64,000 nt of DNA. It comes from Aphrocallistes beatrix. Lineage: Eukaryota; Porifera; Hexactinellida; Sceptrulophora; Aphrocallistidae. The notes below the pieces were generated by a model. It saw only the letters and a list, made by a program, of their open reading frames with translations, made no database searches and was not told the DNA's origin. This document shows positions 32,901 to 43,400 of the stretch, piece by piece (position 1 is the first letter of the stretch; every line of letters starts with the position of its first letter). The position numbers were made by a program, and so were the translations under genes. The stretch spans positions 3,844,001 through 3,908,000 of the forward strand of contig OY725502.1 in assembly GCA_963281255.1 (NCBI GenBank), read 5' to 3'.

Positions 32901-35900
32901 CGGACTCGCAAACTGCACTGGCTCTTTGCATTCTTAAAAATCAAGAACAAAACTTCAATGCGTTACTTAAATACGATCCCTCACTGACCTTGAAAGATAA
33001 ATCGAACAATAATATTTTGCATCACATTTCAAAGACAGGAAATATGGTAATTGCGGCTATAGTTTTTAAAATATCTAAACTTGAATGCTTATTCAATGCG
33101 AAGAACTCAGAAGGTTGCATTCCCTTACACATCGCAATAGATCATGGCAATAAAAAGATAGCAGAGATGTTATTGGAGCAACGATCTGATTTTTATTCTC
33201 AGGACGATGCTAGTAGAACTGTTCTGCACCATGCATTACTCATTCAGGACCACACTACCAGTACTCAATCCTCGATGATAAAATTTATTCTCGACTACGA
33301 AAAAAATAATTACCCTCCATTACCATCAAAAATGGTAGGGCTGGCTGACAAAGAGGGATTTATTCCACTCAGTTATGCGATTATCCACAAGTCACTTCCT
33401 GCTGTTAAACATCTTGTCCCTTATGCATTCACGCTAAAACATCGGGATAAAGAAGGACAAACAGCTCTACACATAGCATCATTGCAGGATAATTCTGATA
33501 TTTTTCAGAAAATTATCGATCAAATTTCCATACAAGAGCAAAGTATAGAGGGTGAATCTTGGCTTGGTGACAGGGTTTTATGCTATCAAGACAAGCAAGG
33601 TCGGACAGCTCTTCACCTTTGCATTGAATACAAAAGCATTAACGCGTTACGAAGTTTACTAAAGAAAAGACCTTGTTTAAACTTGGTCGACAATGAAGGT
33701 AATTCCCTGTTACATCATGCTGTTGCCAATAAGAAGGATTGCCAATCAATATTAACCATTATACTTGCAGAGTTAAAAAATCGTTTCTCTGAATACGAAT
33801 CCTACTTTTATCTGACAAATAATCAAGGCCTTCCTGTACTCCAGTATGCTATCCAAAAAGACAACCTTATTGCTGTTGAGTTTCTTGTCAAAGAAGGAAT
33901 TAAACTAGCTTTTAAGCAACAGAGTGGGGAGATTACATTTTGTCACAAAAGGTCAAGTTTAGAACTTTTGATCTTTAATAATAAATCAAAGACATCTGAA
34001 TTATATGCTGGATTTCCGATTAAAACACAATTTGTTGTTGCAAAATTGGACAACCTTGAATTGAGCAAGCCATCCCTTGAGAAGAGTGAAATTCAGCAAT
34101 TGAATAATGCCACTTCGTTAAAAAAACGGTATTCAAAATCCATATTTCGTTGTGATTCTTCTGAACCATTTGGTGCAATTAGTAACCTTCTAGAATTAAG
34201 TGATGAGATTGGAAACGATTCTCTGATAGAGTTTGCAGGAAAATACTCATCTGTAGAAGTAATTAATTGCTTCCTTGATTGCTTCAAAATCGATGTTTTT
34301 CAGCGATGCAAAATCACAATTCTCGAATCTGCTATATTACACAATCCAGATAAAAGAACAATAAAAGAAATCCTAGAGCGGTTACCCCTCATTGATAACC
34401 TTAGAATTCCTGAGCAAAATGTGCCTGATCTAAATCGCAATCAACTAATTTCTTTATGTCTCTATAATTCACTTCAGTGTAGTATTAAAAGGAAAGACAC
34501 AGAAATATTTGAAGAATTGCTTAAATTTGGTGCCAAACTGGACAATCCTTATGGTGATAACGCGGGTACCATACTGCACCTTTTGACCGACAAGAATTCC
34601 GATAATTTTGTTGAATCTCTCCTAAAATGGTTGACAATATTAAAAAGCGAAAATAAAGAGGTTTTCGTTGGTAGAATTCCTTTTATTGATGCCCTAAACA
34701 ACCTAGGAGAGACAGCTTTGCTCTTGTTTACAAGTAAACAATTAGAGTCCCATATAGAGTGTCTTCTCAAATATTCACCTAAATTATCCCAAACTGATTC
34801 TGAAGGTAATAATGCTCTACACCTTGCTGCACTAACTGACAACTTTAAAATCCTCAAGTTATTAGTTGCATATGCTATAGAATCAAATTCCAAGTCGCTT
34901 TTAGATGAAAAAAATTCGAACGGCCTGACTCCTATTTTCATTGCCATTGACATGTTGAACCTAGATATTACAGAACATTTAATATCCTCTGGGTCATCTC
35001 TATCCCTCATCGATAAAAGCAAGCGAAATGTACTGCATCACATTGCCATGCTAAAAAGTTCTTTTAAGCGATCTGAATTTATAACATTACTCGAAAGAGA
35101 AAAGGTCCTTTCTAACCTTTCGCGTACACAGGATATAGACGGAAAAACTCCTTTACATCTAGCAACAATTAATCAGTTCAAAGATACAATTGAAAATCTT
35201 TTAAAAGCAGATCCTTTTACACTGACTTTAATTGACACGAACAAAAGGACGGCATTGCATTATGCTGCTATGGGGAGAGATGAAAACATAGTGAAATTAC
35301 TTATCGATACAATTCAACATGAAGAGGAATCGCCGCATGGTTTGGACTGGTTGGAAGATCGTGTGATGTGTCGTCAAGACTTTGAGCATAAGACACCATT
35401 GCACTGCTCCATAGAGAATCAGAATTCTCAAATTCTCAATCTCCTCCTCAAGACCAAACCCTGTCTTGACCTAACTGATAAAAGCAAAAACAGTCTTTTG
35501 CATTACGCTGTCAGCAAATCCAGAAATGTGAAATACGTAGACTTATTATTGAAAGAGTTGGCGGAAAGACTTCCAAAATCCATGCCCGCATATCTTTATG
35601 CTGAGAATGTTGATGGTATTCCACCTTTACAATATGCAATCTTAAATAATAATCAAGAAGGGGCAGAAAAGTTGATCGAATACGAAGCAAATTTAGCTTA
35701 TGAAACTACTCATGAAGGCTATACGCTATGGCATGGCAAGAAGGGTCTTACTATCGAATTTGTCCAAAAACAGTCCAAAGATTTTGAATATTATGTTGGT
35801 CTAAAAATTGAAAGAAACTGCTACGTTGTCTGTTTACTCCCTGAGCTCAAAATAACGGCAATTTTGAAACCTTCAAAATTTGAAGTAGTTAAAGCATTTT

Positions 35901-37474
35901 CAGAGCCATTTTTATTTTCTATTTTAAAATCACGTTCAATCGAACCATTTATGGCTGCATTGAATTCCAAATGTGAATATTTTAATATTAACTCGAAATT
36001 TGAAGACGGAAGACATTTAAAACATTTTATTGCTCAGTATGCCTCTAGTCAAGTTACCGACTACTTTCTGACGCTTTTCCATGAACCAGTTTATGATCAT
36101 GAAGAAGGAAATAAGTCTATGATAGAGTTTGCGGTACGAAACAAAACAGATCCTGCTACCCTCCAGCTTCTGTTAAAAAAAGCAAAAGCATGTGACATTA
36201 GTAACCAAGAAGAGAGGAAGAATTGTATTGAATCTTGTATCAGCAAATCTTTCGAGTCGAGTTTGAGGGACAATGATACTCCAAATGCTTTCCAAGATTT
36301 GTTAGGCTTTGTTTCGAGAATCGATTACAGATATGCCCAAAATAACACTCTGCTCCACCTTACAATTGAAAAAGAAAAAAATCCCGAATTTATTCGTACC
36401 CTATTCACCAAAGTTAAAGATTTAGGAAACCCCTTAATTGAGGATGTACCCTTCATTGATGTTCAAAATTCGCATATGAAGACAGCACTATATACTTGTA
36501 TTGAATTGGAAGAGAAAGAAAATTTAGAAACTCTACTCACATATTCCCCAGATCTCACAAAACAAGACAACTTCATTCGAATGAATGTCCTCCATTTGGC
36601 AGTGCATAAAGATCTTTTCGAATTCGTGGAAATTTTACTTAAAAATTCCGCAGCGCAAGGAATAATAAATTCTCAAAACTGCATGGGTCTAACACCACTG
36701 CATTTTGCTGCTAAAAATGGAAATATTAACATGACGAAAATTCTTCTAGATCACAAGGCTAACTATTTGACCACTGATGATGTTGATAGGAATATTCTAC
36801 ATCATGCAGTTGCGATAGGCGATCCTTCTAAAAGAGAAGCTATTGTGAAGTTTATTCTGAGCCATAAAGTTGGTATTCAATCTCACTTAGAATCGGATGC
36901 TACAAAAGAAGTTGCTCAAGATCTTTCCATTATGGCTACGAAAAAGGATAACAAGGGCTACACTCCCTTGCATTTATCTGTCATACTACAATCGTTTGAT
37001 GCTGTCAAGCTACTCTTGGATTTCGATCCTCAACTCCTTTTTCAAAAAGATTTGATTTGGTATACACCATTACATCTTTCTATTATCCCACGCGAATATA
37101 TAATGGACAAATCAGATCCATTTTTCCCAACGACTAATTCCATTTTTCACAGCGAAATTTTCGATCAAATATATGAAAAAATAAATTCTCTTGGTAAACA
37201 TGGAGATTCCATCTCATGCAATAAGGAAAATATTATTTGTTGTCAAGACAGAAAACAAAGGACTGCAATGCATTATGCTATACAATACAAAAGGGTTCAA
37301 GCTTTTACGAAACTATTAGAAACAGGTTCCTGCCTCTATATCCAAGACGATGAAGGCAACTCTCTACTTCACGAGGCGGTGATGGATCCGGATGACGTAA
37401 TATGCTTAGACCTTTTACTTGCCGAACTAGACAAGCGATATAAAGGCGCCCATTTGGAATGTTTTAAATTTTAA
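23930..37474 (+). CDS. Giant ankyrin-repeat protein, N-terminal part of a split TRP-like channel
   Basis: A continuous 4514-codon frame without introns. Dozens of ankyrin repeats (forms of DGKTPLHYAI and NTLLHLAA) are interrupted seven times by a non-ankyrin domain of about 100 residues, at roughly 227-323, 1018-1123, 1565-1667, 2125-2230, 2708-2822, 3322-3420 and 3918-4015. Its signature is an aromatic-G-Y/F core, then WILTELPxL, then a KCxSxEPI-like motif. No transmembrane segment is seen. The frame opens at GTG with no nearby ATG, so the true start is probably spliced from upstream. It stops in the middle of a supermodule, just before the position where the next open frame (37843) continues the same module. 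I infer that the two frames were, or still are, one protein. The family is ankyrin-rich scaffold/TRP-like; the partner and ligand are unknown. Confidence 0.85.
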   Translation: MFTLAKKTTTENNVAEVLNNGKLFYYHHHHYSIFKVPRNKYGICSLLKRKDILIQLFDELDVKVLKPNDTEYTFYSDLSLIIGNENSYNSGIKFISGQTMTKLIFHLGKRDWSSHSNDIPFMSLEAFLHYLVSFSINATMITAIMSDCIIDWSYIDDKGNSFIHATCLLESNDILAKDIINKVLDKLPNLINHYNQQDQTPLALLLSKNNPNIQLIDFLIEKGASLFTDKNDYNIIPGQFIISLQDDKSDNMGEVVIAYEIVKGAIKNLYTSTYLIFSSSSGKHTITQKIQEDSENLKQCFLQRFDALIKTNCPQIIDYVFDSKNKLLSEPDRESLLHLTVRTATPPLLRHILKYVKRWDVVDNSNYNFLHTAINCKKFDNLNVLLNTIPTYRLKILMNTPNDGNMVPFNMMLNEPISYESISIALGKECVDVKGNNFIHIAIEKGKFECLRYLVANADKKCVLLENISGVTPLQLAITKSCIDSVKLLLECSIELLDHENRLGCNYLHSSIIHYNFTIFKMVLAEVLKFDKDHTENKLINRNTRYTQEEQSYSNYPTPFLLSIQHNKFDATELLVTEGVDIEKSDNHRKNVFHYLLEYCKTQDYLTRVLNLRINKRNYIGLQQTAKIQDVEIEQNSILFFFSQNGDFDSFKRCFQALSLNNIFRVNTEGDTILQTVLNINNVFIGYLFLQLSQLSKTYAKDVMDFINSANHQGETALSQAVRNLLHSYVKEILDLGADIHTIYRNNNTILHIAINTNDSEMISILLNCPEINTLLCKKNDSGELPMIQLIKSGKGSVTTNIKEIKGGKLLHYAVQINDISIQNSLFGQIKIKSEMKVKAKDGKTPFHYAIIFQNIHAIRTLIKHDVDILVPDDDGKTSIHLAIDVKNEGIWTLIFQNLSTRKNKVEIIDIRCFSQINLFQYSILQNFLPAVRDILTLKPNLFPSHPQNNTIIHLAAETPELTSILLHLLQEINTDDLNNLLQSTNEGQLRPLHHAIICNNTQALKIFETCDKGKHNFQIAVPFKGKLTFFSPKFQNKLLLGKYFPSHPNASKEAKFLFGYRVESPNEKLLILTDIPELKTTKIFQPSSIQEVRKVDEAELKLLLKVASVDVIIYAIRINIIDISSRFSNGATILHLAAKFGSCQVLNYFLTYKGSDAHHNVLTLNRERNSIVYYALQNIIDEVFQLICEHVFDFCKREKKFNFFDIPNSNGKRLLGICLEMDKLAPFEILSKKFKVELMYKDEDGSTLLHKIIQSQFCDKFISPFLESLEERYDLAKIREYLGCVTKGCNALHLIALNNKISLLSILMDKFKNYFLVLVNSQTNKNRLTPLHLTSRNEDIKMTRILLENGAKPNIIDCEGKTPLHYAASSKNQTDELIVMLLNSLSSLLTVKDNRGRTPVFYAVTENNVIALEALMTRDRDLLDTDNDGKTIIHFSIEMKEKKIWEILFSKLKASITRGNLPVSHLFNLLQYSMIGNNSIAFTDLLSLTSQIEITDTHFIKLIATLISSNSQSSFLVTLIAHVNKFPNYIDRFFCPKSLNNFEPPLQLAIRNSNSLAIRVLLGENIPLAFPIEGGQTSLYSQNNPETLIMGQYIKKSTDFLIGYKIRSDSSYLLVTLPDFTNTNIYSSREVLELKKLTKNSIIKLLQCNSIEPINSQMDKIKMTPNIEIIYLAAEHGSILVLKYLLSNPDNIKFVLKQILFYAILNKNKESFKMVCNFLVNKKAFDVFSATNDENKRIIEVCLERDDYILFCFLLKSEFKVELSFIDAKGYTLFHKLVLLKRDLKFLEEFHEAFPHDSKKRFIDYPAGQSKLTALHLAILENQPNLVNFMLRENYDVNAKTNCGNSPLHLAILYNSLDITKSILETVSNKVLFNEQNKNGFTPLHIAIQNANIEIIALLLGKRTIRLDLYDILGRSVLHHAVLIQEIDLSTQILSFFLRKSNLFQIEDKQGQTVLHYSVIHDNLDALNLLLENCDCNILFIRDKSKNTIFHYSIEIKTVSIWKAIFENLKHCKKSTSIIDVNSFKTSLLVYSIEQNNLTAFQDILSLNPNLNATAKEGNTLLHLAALSPETQHILNSLLHYLSEHQHEKAQDITCSQNNDNLAPFHLAILHNNIPAIDIFLRYDVPLVFYDKLSSQYTICSKDSPLKLHLCRNNSNLLIGYKVIDQVSSNKIIYWILTEIPKLNPKALKYRSREIYELTTISEHHVQTILKYPSPEPILTFLHTKLIPETLQFTNNCNILHLAAKFGSIEVVSELSKSMQFEELDQNMETVLFYALENGDITILQFLLTKISENTSKTSSIINNENASGKRIIEVAIDMNYFEAFECLLKRDFQVELTYRNKNGLTLLHKIIQDKKETSFFQALLEEIKARNPEFLNEYINSPKHSSKETALHLCLRHKQREMLNILLNLNPNFSCEDENKDTPLHYAIKLNIYVDLILNSIKKLEGDNLSLINAVNNKKLTPLHLAIINHDQPSAELLLNKRANLYAIDTGKKSMLHYAVEIEYNIFCQSVIKFLFQFEQDHPSLDNDLLHMQDNAGSTALHMTVKKSKTSTTKLLIQQNPNLMLKDDEGKTVLHHSVCNDNPDIVDLLMDYIVKTDTQAINIQDSQGNTPLHLAISLDRQYSLPKLLAMNPALDLKNELGLTLLHLAVVQSEEVFDQVLKAIEDKVQSSRSDISHYLQALNNEQLPPLHHAIMCATNIELVKKLKEKGAKLNYEDGTGIISLFAGKGGLDLEIVKVKRNMLMKRIRSSNHFVGFKMNKIPYWILTELPTMDVILIEKVEINYETVNTPLNYTDTFMINLIKCECIEPIKMAIEKKLVNDREKEKGGNRLLNFASKNGGSAVVINFIKSTSLTLEVMCSWIESSVSNLESLKIIFESIPDYHYDSIIKDSSELSGEDLKRNKIAIALSNALLSCLKNKSIEIFTFLLSKNLCLNMQYGNGRDTLLHSMIRQGESEDFITLFLDKVKEYENDRNKKLLIDGEPLIDAQNSDSQTALALCILKNQEQNFNALLKYDPSLTLKDKSNNNILHHISKTGNMVIAAIVFKISKLECLFNAKNSEGCIPLHIAIDHGNKKIAEMLLEQRSDFYSQDDASRTVLHHALLIQDHTTSTQSSMIKFILDYEKNNYPPLPSKMVGLADKEGFIPLSYAIIHKSLPAVKHLVPYAFTLKHRDKEGQTALHIASLQDNSDIFQKIIDQISIQEQSIEGESWLGDRVLCYQDKQGRTALHLCIEYKSINALRSLLKKRPCLNLVDNEGNSLLHHAVANKKDCQSILTIILAELKNRFSEYESYFYLTNNQGLPVLQYAIQKDNLIAVEFLVKEGIKLAFKQQSGEITFCHKRSSLELLIFNNKSKTSELYAGFPIKTQFVVAKLDNLELSKPSLEKSEIQQLNNATSLKKRYSKSIFRCDSSEPFGAISNLLELSDEIGNDSLIEFAGKYSSVEVINCFLDCFKIDVFQRCKITILESAILHNPDKRTIKEILERLPLIDNLRIPEQNVPDLNRNQLISLCLYNSLQCSIKRKDTEIFEELLKFGAKLDNPYGDNAGTILHLLTDKNSDNFVESLLKWLTILKSENKEVFVGRIPFIDALNNLGETALLLFTSKQLESHIECLLKYSPKLSQTDSEGNNALHLAALTDNFKILKLLVAYAIESNSKSLLDEKNSNGLTPIFIAIDMLNLDITEHLISSGSSLSLIDKSKRNVLHHIAMLKSSFKRSEFITLLEREKVLSNLSRTQDIDGKTPLHLATINQFKDTIENLLKADPFTLTLIDTNKRTALHYAAMGRDENIVKLLIDTIQHEEESPHGLDWLEDRVMCRQDFEHKTPLHCSIENQNSQILNLLLKTKPCLDLTDKSKNSLLHYAVSKSRNVKYVDLLLKELAERLPKSMPAYLYAENVDGIPPLQYAILNNNQEGAEKLIEYEANLAYETTHEGYTLWHGKKGLTIEFVQKQSKDFEYYVGLKIERNCYVVCLLPELKITAILKPSKFEVVKAFSEPFLFSILKSRSIEPFMAALNSKCEYFNINSKFEDGRHLKHFIAQYASSQVTDYFLTLFHEPVYDHEEGNKSMIEFAVRNKTDPATLQLLLKKAKACDISNQEERKNCIESCISKSFESSLRDNDTPNAFQDLLGFVSRIDYRYAQNNTLLHLTIEKEKNPEFIRTLFTKVKDLGNPLIEDVPFIDVQNSHMKTALYTCIELEEKENLETLLTYSPDLTKQDNFIRMNVLHLAVHKDLFEFVEILLKNSAAQGIINSQNCMGLTPLHFAAKNGNINMTKILLDHKANYLTTDDVDRNILHHAVAIGDPSKREAIVKFILSHKVGIQSHLESDATKEVAQDLSIMATKKDNKGYTPLHLSVILQSFDAVKLLLDFDPQLLFQKDLIWYTPLHLSIIPREYIMDKSDPFFPTTNSIFHSEIFDQIYEKINSLGKHGDSISCNKENIICCQDRKQRTAMHYAIQYKRVQAFTKLLETGSCLYIQDDEGNSLLHEAVMDPDDVICLDLLLAELDKRYKGAHLECFKF

Positions 37475-40400
37475 TCTACAACTAGTTAAGGTATAGATTT
37501 GTAGAGTAAGCCCCTCCCCCAGTACTTACCTCTCGGATTCAGGTATTCCTCTTTTGCTTTTGAATTTCAGTGCTTTTGTATTTATTTTATGGAACTTTTA
37601 TAGTTATTACTTTCTACTTTATCTTTAGGCTTTGGAGATTAGTATTTCTCTTAAATTTAGTCCTAGACGCTTATACGTACAGGTTGTTTTTACCCCGAGT
37701 TTTTTTGTGATAGGCCTCGATTCATTTTTCGTTTTGAGTTTTTGAGAAAAAATTCCGAGAGCGCAATTTAACCAAATTTAGATACTAAATTTGCTATTAT
37801 TTTTAAAAATATATTCATACAATTAGATATTTCTGTTCCATCATGGATCCTAACATTCCCATCTGCCAACGATCAAACAACCGGCTTCCACCCTTACAAT
37901 TCGCGATATATCAAAAGAACAACAAGGCAATCGAACAGCTTTTAAAAGCAGGTTTCAGTTTAACGTGTAAAGATAAAGAAGGAAAGTTGATTTTAACTGA
38001 GCATGATACTCTTCCTCTCTACCTGATATACATTAATCCTGGTGGAATAAAACAAGAATTTCTAAGACCAAAACCAAGAAAAAAGTCATTTTACGCCGGA
38101 TTTTTGATGGAAAGAGAATCTTCGATTCAATGGGTTGTCATAAAACTACCTAAACTCACTAAAACAATAATCCTTGAACCCTCTGTAAAAGTATATCCAT
38201 TAGACGTAAAGTCTATTGCGACAGCCCTTGAACCAATCGTCAAATGCCGTTGCCCGCAACCACTCCTAGTCGCATTCAAACAAAAGCTTATTGAACCAAA
38301 TGCTATGCTTTCTAATGGTATGCATCTTAGTCAGTATATTTCCACTCATGGCACAAAAGAAATAACCAAACAATATCTTGGACAATGCAGCGAAACACTC
38401 TATAAAGGAATTGGCGATCAAAATTCAATGATTGAATCTGCAATCGATAACCCTGATGTTTTGAAATTATTGTTGGATGCATTGTCTCAAAAGCAAAATA
38501 TAATTCCTCTAGAAGAATCAAAAATAAGAGATTGTCTTTCTAATTCTCTTAGGCTAAGCGTCATGTCAAACGATATCAAGGCTTTAAACCACCTTTTGGA
38601 TCATGTTGATAGGTTTAATTATACTTATCCAAACGATTGCGAAACATTGATTCAAATAACTTTGGCTCAAGGTGAGAAACCCGAATTTATTGAAGCTATA
38701 TTGAATAAAATATCTACTCTTACGAATCAAGATCACACACACATTATGGATAAAAGCGATGCACCAATTCGTTTCATTGATTGGAAAAATAGCGCTTCTC
38801 ATACTGCATTGCATATCTCTGTTTTAAAAGACCGTGAACAATCATTGGCCATTCTACTCAGATCTTCTGATATCTCGATCCCTGACAATGAGGGAAATAG
38901 TGCACTTCACATCGCAATTAAAACACAAAATTTTACGATGGTTGAATGTATTGTCCAACAGATTCTTGAAGTAGATCGTGGAATCCTCAACCAACCCAAT
39001 GAACTCGGCTGTACGCCTCTCCATTTAGCTGTTGAAAGCCAAAATGAAAAAATAACAGTCTTTCTTCTTGAAAAAGGTGCAGCATATAACCTTACTGATA
39101 ATAATGGATGCACCATCTTGCACTATGCAGTTAAGATAAGAGGTGTTGATGCGCGAAAACGTCTAATTAACTGTATACTTAATCATGAGAAAAAAGTTCC
39201 AACCAGCAAATCTTTAACGCATGGATTTGAGAAAATTAGTGGATATACACCACTTCATTTAGCTGTTGTCTTACAATACTACAATGCTGTCAAACTTTTA
39301 TTATCAGCAGATCATGAATGTCTAAAAATGCAAGACAAAAATGGGCAAACTATATTACATATTGCAGTCACCCCCAAGTTGAATGTTTGCCAATATTCCC
39401 TTAATTTAGAGCCGCCTAATCAAGAGATTTTTAATCTATTCCTCGAGACTATCATAGAACAAGAAAAAATACTATCCGATTCTGATGAAATTGAAGAAAG
39501 ATTGAGTTCTTACAGAGACAATGGAGGTAAAACTGTACTTCATCTTTGTTTGAAGTTTCAAAATATCCACGCTTTAACCAAACTTCTTGAAACAAATCCT
39601 TGTCTCAACATAACAGATAATGCTGGTAATACACTAATTCATGAGGCTGTTTTAATACAGAGTGATGCTGGCAAAGGTTGTCTTGAATCACTCCTTAAAA
39701 CCATTGAAAATATTCAACCAAAAGAGAAACAAAAAGACTATTTCTATGCACTTAATGATAATGGCTTAACTCCACTTCATTCTGCGATTAAAGAAAATAA
39801 CAAGTTAGCTATAGAGTGCTTAATACATCACGACATACAGTTAGCTTTTGAAAATGCTGACTCATTAATAACGCTTCTTGATGATGGTAAAGACTTTTCA
39901 CTAGATTTTCTTACAAAGAACAGCGAGTTTTATGTTGGATACGCAATTACCTTTCACCAAGTTGATTACTGGGTGACTTCTCAAATGCCAGGACTGAAAA
40001 CGACTAAGATTTTCGAAAAAAAAATCATAGTACACCTGAATGATTCTGTTGAAAGTGCAATTTTTGTAATTATTAAGTGCCGATCATTTGAACCTTTACA
40101 AGCTGCGATTCGAAAACGATTGATTGATCCGGAAGGGAGAATTGACGAAAAACATATGTCCCAACTTGTATCTAAAAATGCTACTAAAGAAGTCATGGAA
40201 TTCTACATAGTTGAACACAATTGGGCATTGTTTGATTTTCCGGAAGAAGAATCAATGATTGAATGTGCTATTTCGAATGACGATAATGAAACACTTGAAT
40301 TGCTCTTACAAAAACTTCCAAATGTTGATCGCCAAGAATTACCTCCTATGAACAATTCCACTCCCACAAAACAACAATTGATATCATTGTGTTTATATAA

Positions 40401-43400
40401 ATCGATAAAGAAATCTGTTTTTAATGATGATACTGAAGCCTTGAAACTCCTACTAAAGTACAATGCGAGGGTTAACTATACATATGATCCAGCCAAAGAT
40501 ACTTTGTTACATCTCATTGTGAAAAATAAAGTGCAAGATTCTTTTGCAAAGTTAATTTTAGATAAATTAAAAGATACCCATGAAGACCATCTTAAATGTT
40601 TCGATGATATCCCATTTATTGATGCCAAAAATGAAAACGGAAAAACTGCATTACATCTCTCTATCGAGACGTCACAGTATACCACTTTTAAAACACTGCT
40701 TGAATATCTACCGAACCTCTTAATACAAGATGACAATGGAGATACTGCGCTTCATCATGCTGTAAAGGTCACACAACAATTATTTGTTGAAGACATTATT
40801 GAACTATCTGAAAAATCTTGTGATGTACTAGAGGCTAAAAATAACGATGGGTGCACAGCTTTACACTGTTCCATTGATGTTGCTGAGCGAAGTATTGTAG
40901 AATGTCTTCTAAAGAATGGTTCGAATTTTTATTCTACGGATCATAACCAGCAAACATTGTTACATCATGCAGTATTGCTATCTAATACTCACTTTAGAAA
41001 GGCGATGGTTGATCTAATTTCACAATATGAAAATTCAACCCTTCAAAAGTGTGAAATTGCACAGATGCAAGATTATCGCAAATATTGTCCGTTACAATTA
41101 GCAGTCGATTTACAACTTCCTGATCTTATCGAGAGCTTACTCTTAATCGATTCTGGAGTTCTAAGCCTCAGAGATAAATTGGAGCGATCGGTTCTCCATC
41201 TCGCCATCTTAGCTAGGGAAAATCCTGAAAACTATGAGATTCAGGAGTCTATTTTTGGCACAATTCTGAGCGGAATTCTTACCCAAGAAAAAAATGACGG
41301 AGGACAATACATTGAATCCAGGATTATCAATTATCAAGATTCTCTGGGGAAAACAGTTTTACACTATTGCCTACAGTTGAATGATGTGAATTCTCTTAAA
41401 AAGTTACTCGCTGCATCTCCAGACTTTGGTTTAAAGGACCTTGATGGGAATACCGCCCTACATCAAGCTGTGGTGAACTATGAATATGCAGATTGTCTTT
41501 ATCCACTTCTTAATGCAATGAAGGATGAACATAATAACTATTTTTATTCACTGAACAAAAGAAATTTACCGCCACTTCAGTTTGCTATTCTTAATAACAA
41601 CCATCCATCAATTGAGATACTGAGAGAATATCGATTTCAATTAGCCTTCCTTAACCCAAACTCAGATGCAATAACTTTATGTGATGAAATGGAAGATTTC
41701 TCTTTGAAATTTATTTATCAAACCTCTACCCATCTTTATTATACTGGATACGAATTCAAGTTCAATGATATCGAATATTGGGTTGTCTCACAATTACCCG
41801 AACTTAAAGTGACTTGGATATTTGAAAAATCAGATCTAATAGAACCTGATATTTCTGCTGAACCTGCTTTGCTCAAAATTATGAAATGTAGATCTCAAGA
41901 GCCGCTCAAGGCTGCTTTTAGGAACAAACTCCTCTTTCCTAATCAACAACTTGATGCTAATACGTTTTTGAGCCAATTTGCTGGACGACATGCAACCAAG
42001 GAAGTTATGGAATTTTATCTCCAAGTGTATCGAATTACTCTTTTTAATTTCGGAGAAAATAATTTATCGATTATTGAATCCGCGATATCTAACCCTGAAC
42101 TAGCAACACTAGATCTTCTATTGAAAGCTCTCAAGAAAGTTGACTCGACACAGGAAGTTATTAAAACATATATTTTGGCATGCCTTCATAACTCACTTGA
42201 ATTTAGTGTAGAAAATGATTCAAGTAATGCTTTATCTCTTCTACTTGAGTACAATTCAGTGCCAAACGATTTGTATTCTTCACTAAAGAACACTCTGCTT
42301 CATCAGATCATTTTGAAAAACAAAAAGTCAGAATTCATTTCTTGTCTTTTAGATAAGATTAGAGTCCTTGAAAACGAACATCCCGATTCAACCAAAATAC
42401 ATAACGAAAACTTTATCGATGTAAAAAATGGCAATAGTAAAACTGCGATGCACTTATCAATTGAATATCAACAAAAAAGTAATCTTGAAATGTTGCTTAA
42501 ATATGGACCGAGATTAGATGTTCATGACCAAAATAAGAATACAGCACTGCACCTGGCTGTTTGTATCCAAAAGCTGGAATTTGTCCAAATGATTGTGAAT
42601 GAAATTATTCGTACTCGTAGGATCGAAATGATGAACGCCAAGAACACCCAGGGATGCACACCACTTCATTTGGCGGTATATGTTGGGAATGTTGAGATCA
42701 CAGAATATCTCTTACAAAATGGGAGTGAGTTTCAAGTTGTTGATGATTGTGAACAAACCATACTACATTATGCAGTTAGTGTACCAATTTTTTCTTTCGA
42801 ATATCCTCATATTGCCGTCCTTATACTTGAAAAATACCCTTCACTCCTGAAAGCCATCGATAAATGGAAACGAACTCCACTTCATTTGGCTGTCATTCAA
42901 CATAATCATAACAGTTTTGATTCTCTTCTACAAGCGATGAACGAAATAGAAATGGAATCATCATATGACAATCGTATCATTTCTTACCAAGATTACCAAG
43001 GAAAAACAGCCCTACACCTTAGTATCCAGCATCAAAATTTCCATGCTCTAGATCGACTATTGGAAACGAATCCTTGCTTGCATCTAGAAGACGAAGATAA
43101 AAATACTATTCTCCACTACGCTACTATGCAACCAAATGATGGTTATAGCATTCATCAGGTTCTGTTATCGATTAAGACGCGTTTCAAAGACCAGTTTGAA
43201 AATTATATTTACCATACGAATAACCTCAAACTAACACCTTTACAACTTGCCATCAAACATTGCCATATGAAAGCGATTGAAACATTGGTTATTAAATTCG
43301 GCGTTTCTATTGTCCATATTGACCAAACTATAATCAAACTGAACTCAAATTCTGAATTACCATTAAGATTTTATGTTTCAACAAGTGGTTATAATCAATA

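Noticed and set aside
34549-35022. 157-codon minus-strand frame
   Set aside because: Antisense shadow within the giant ankyrin frame.
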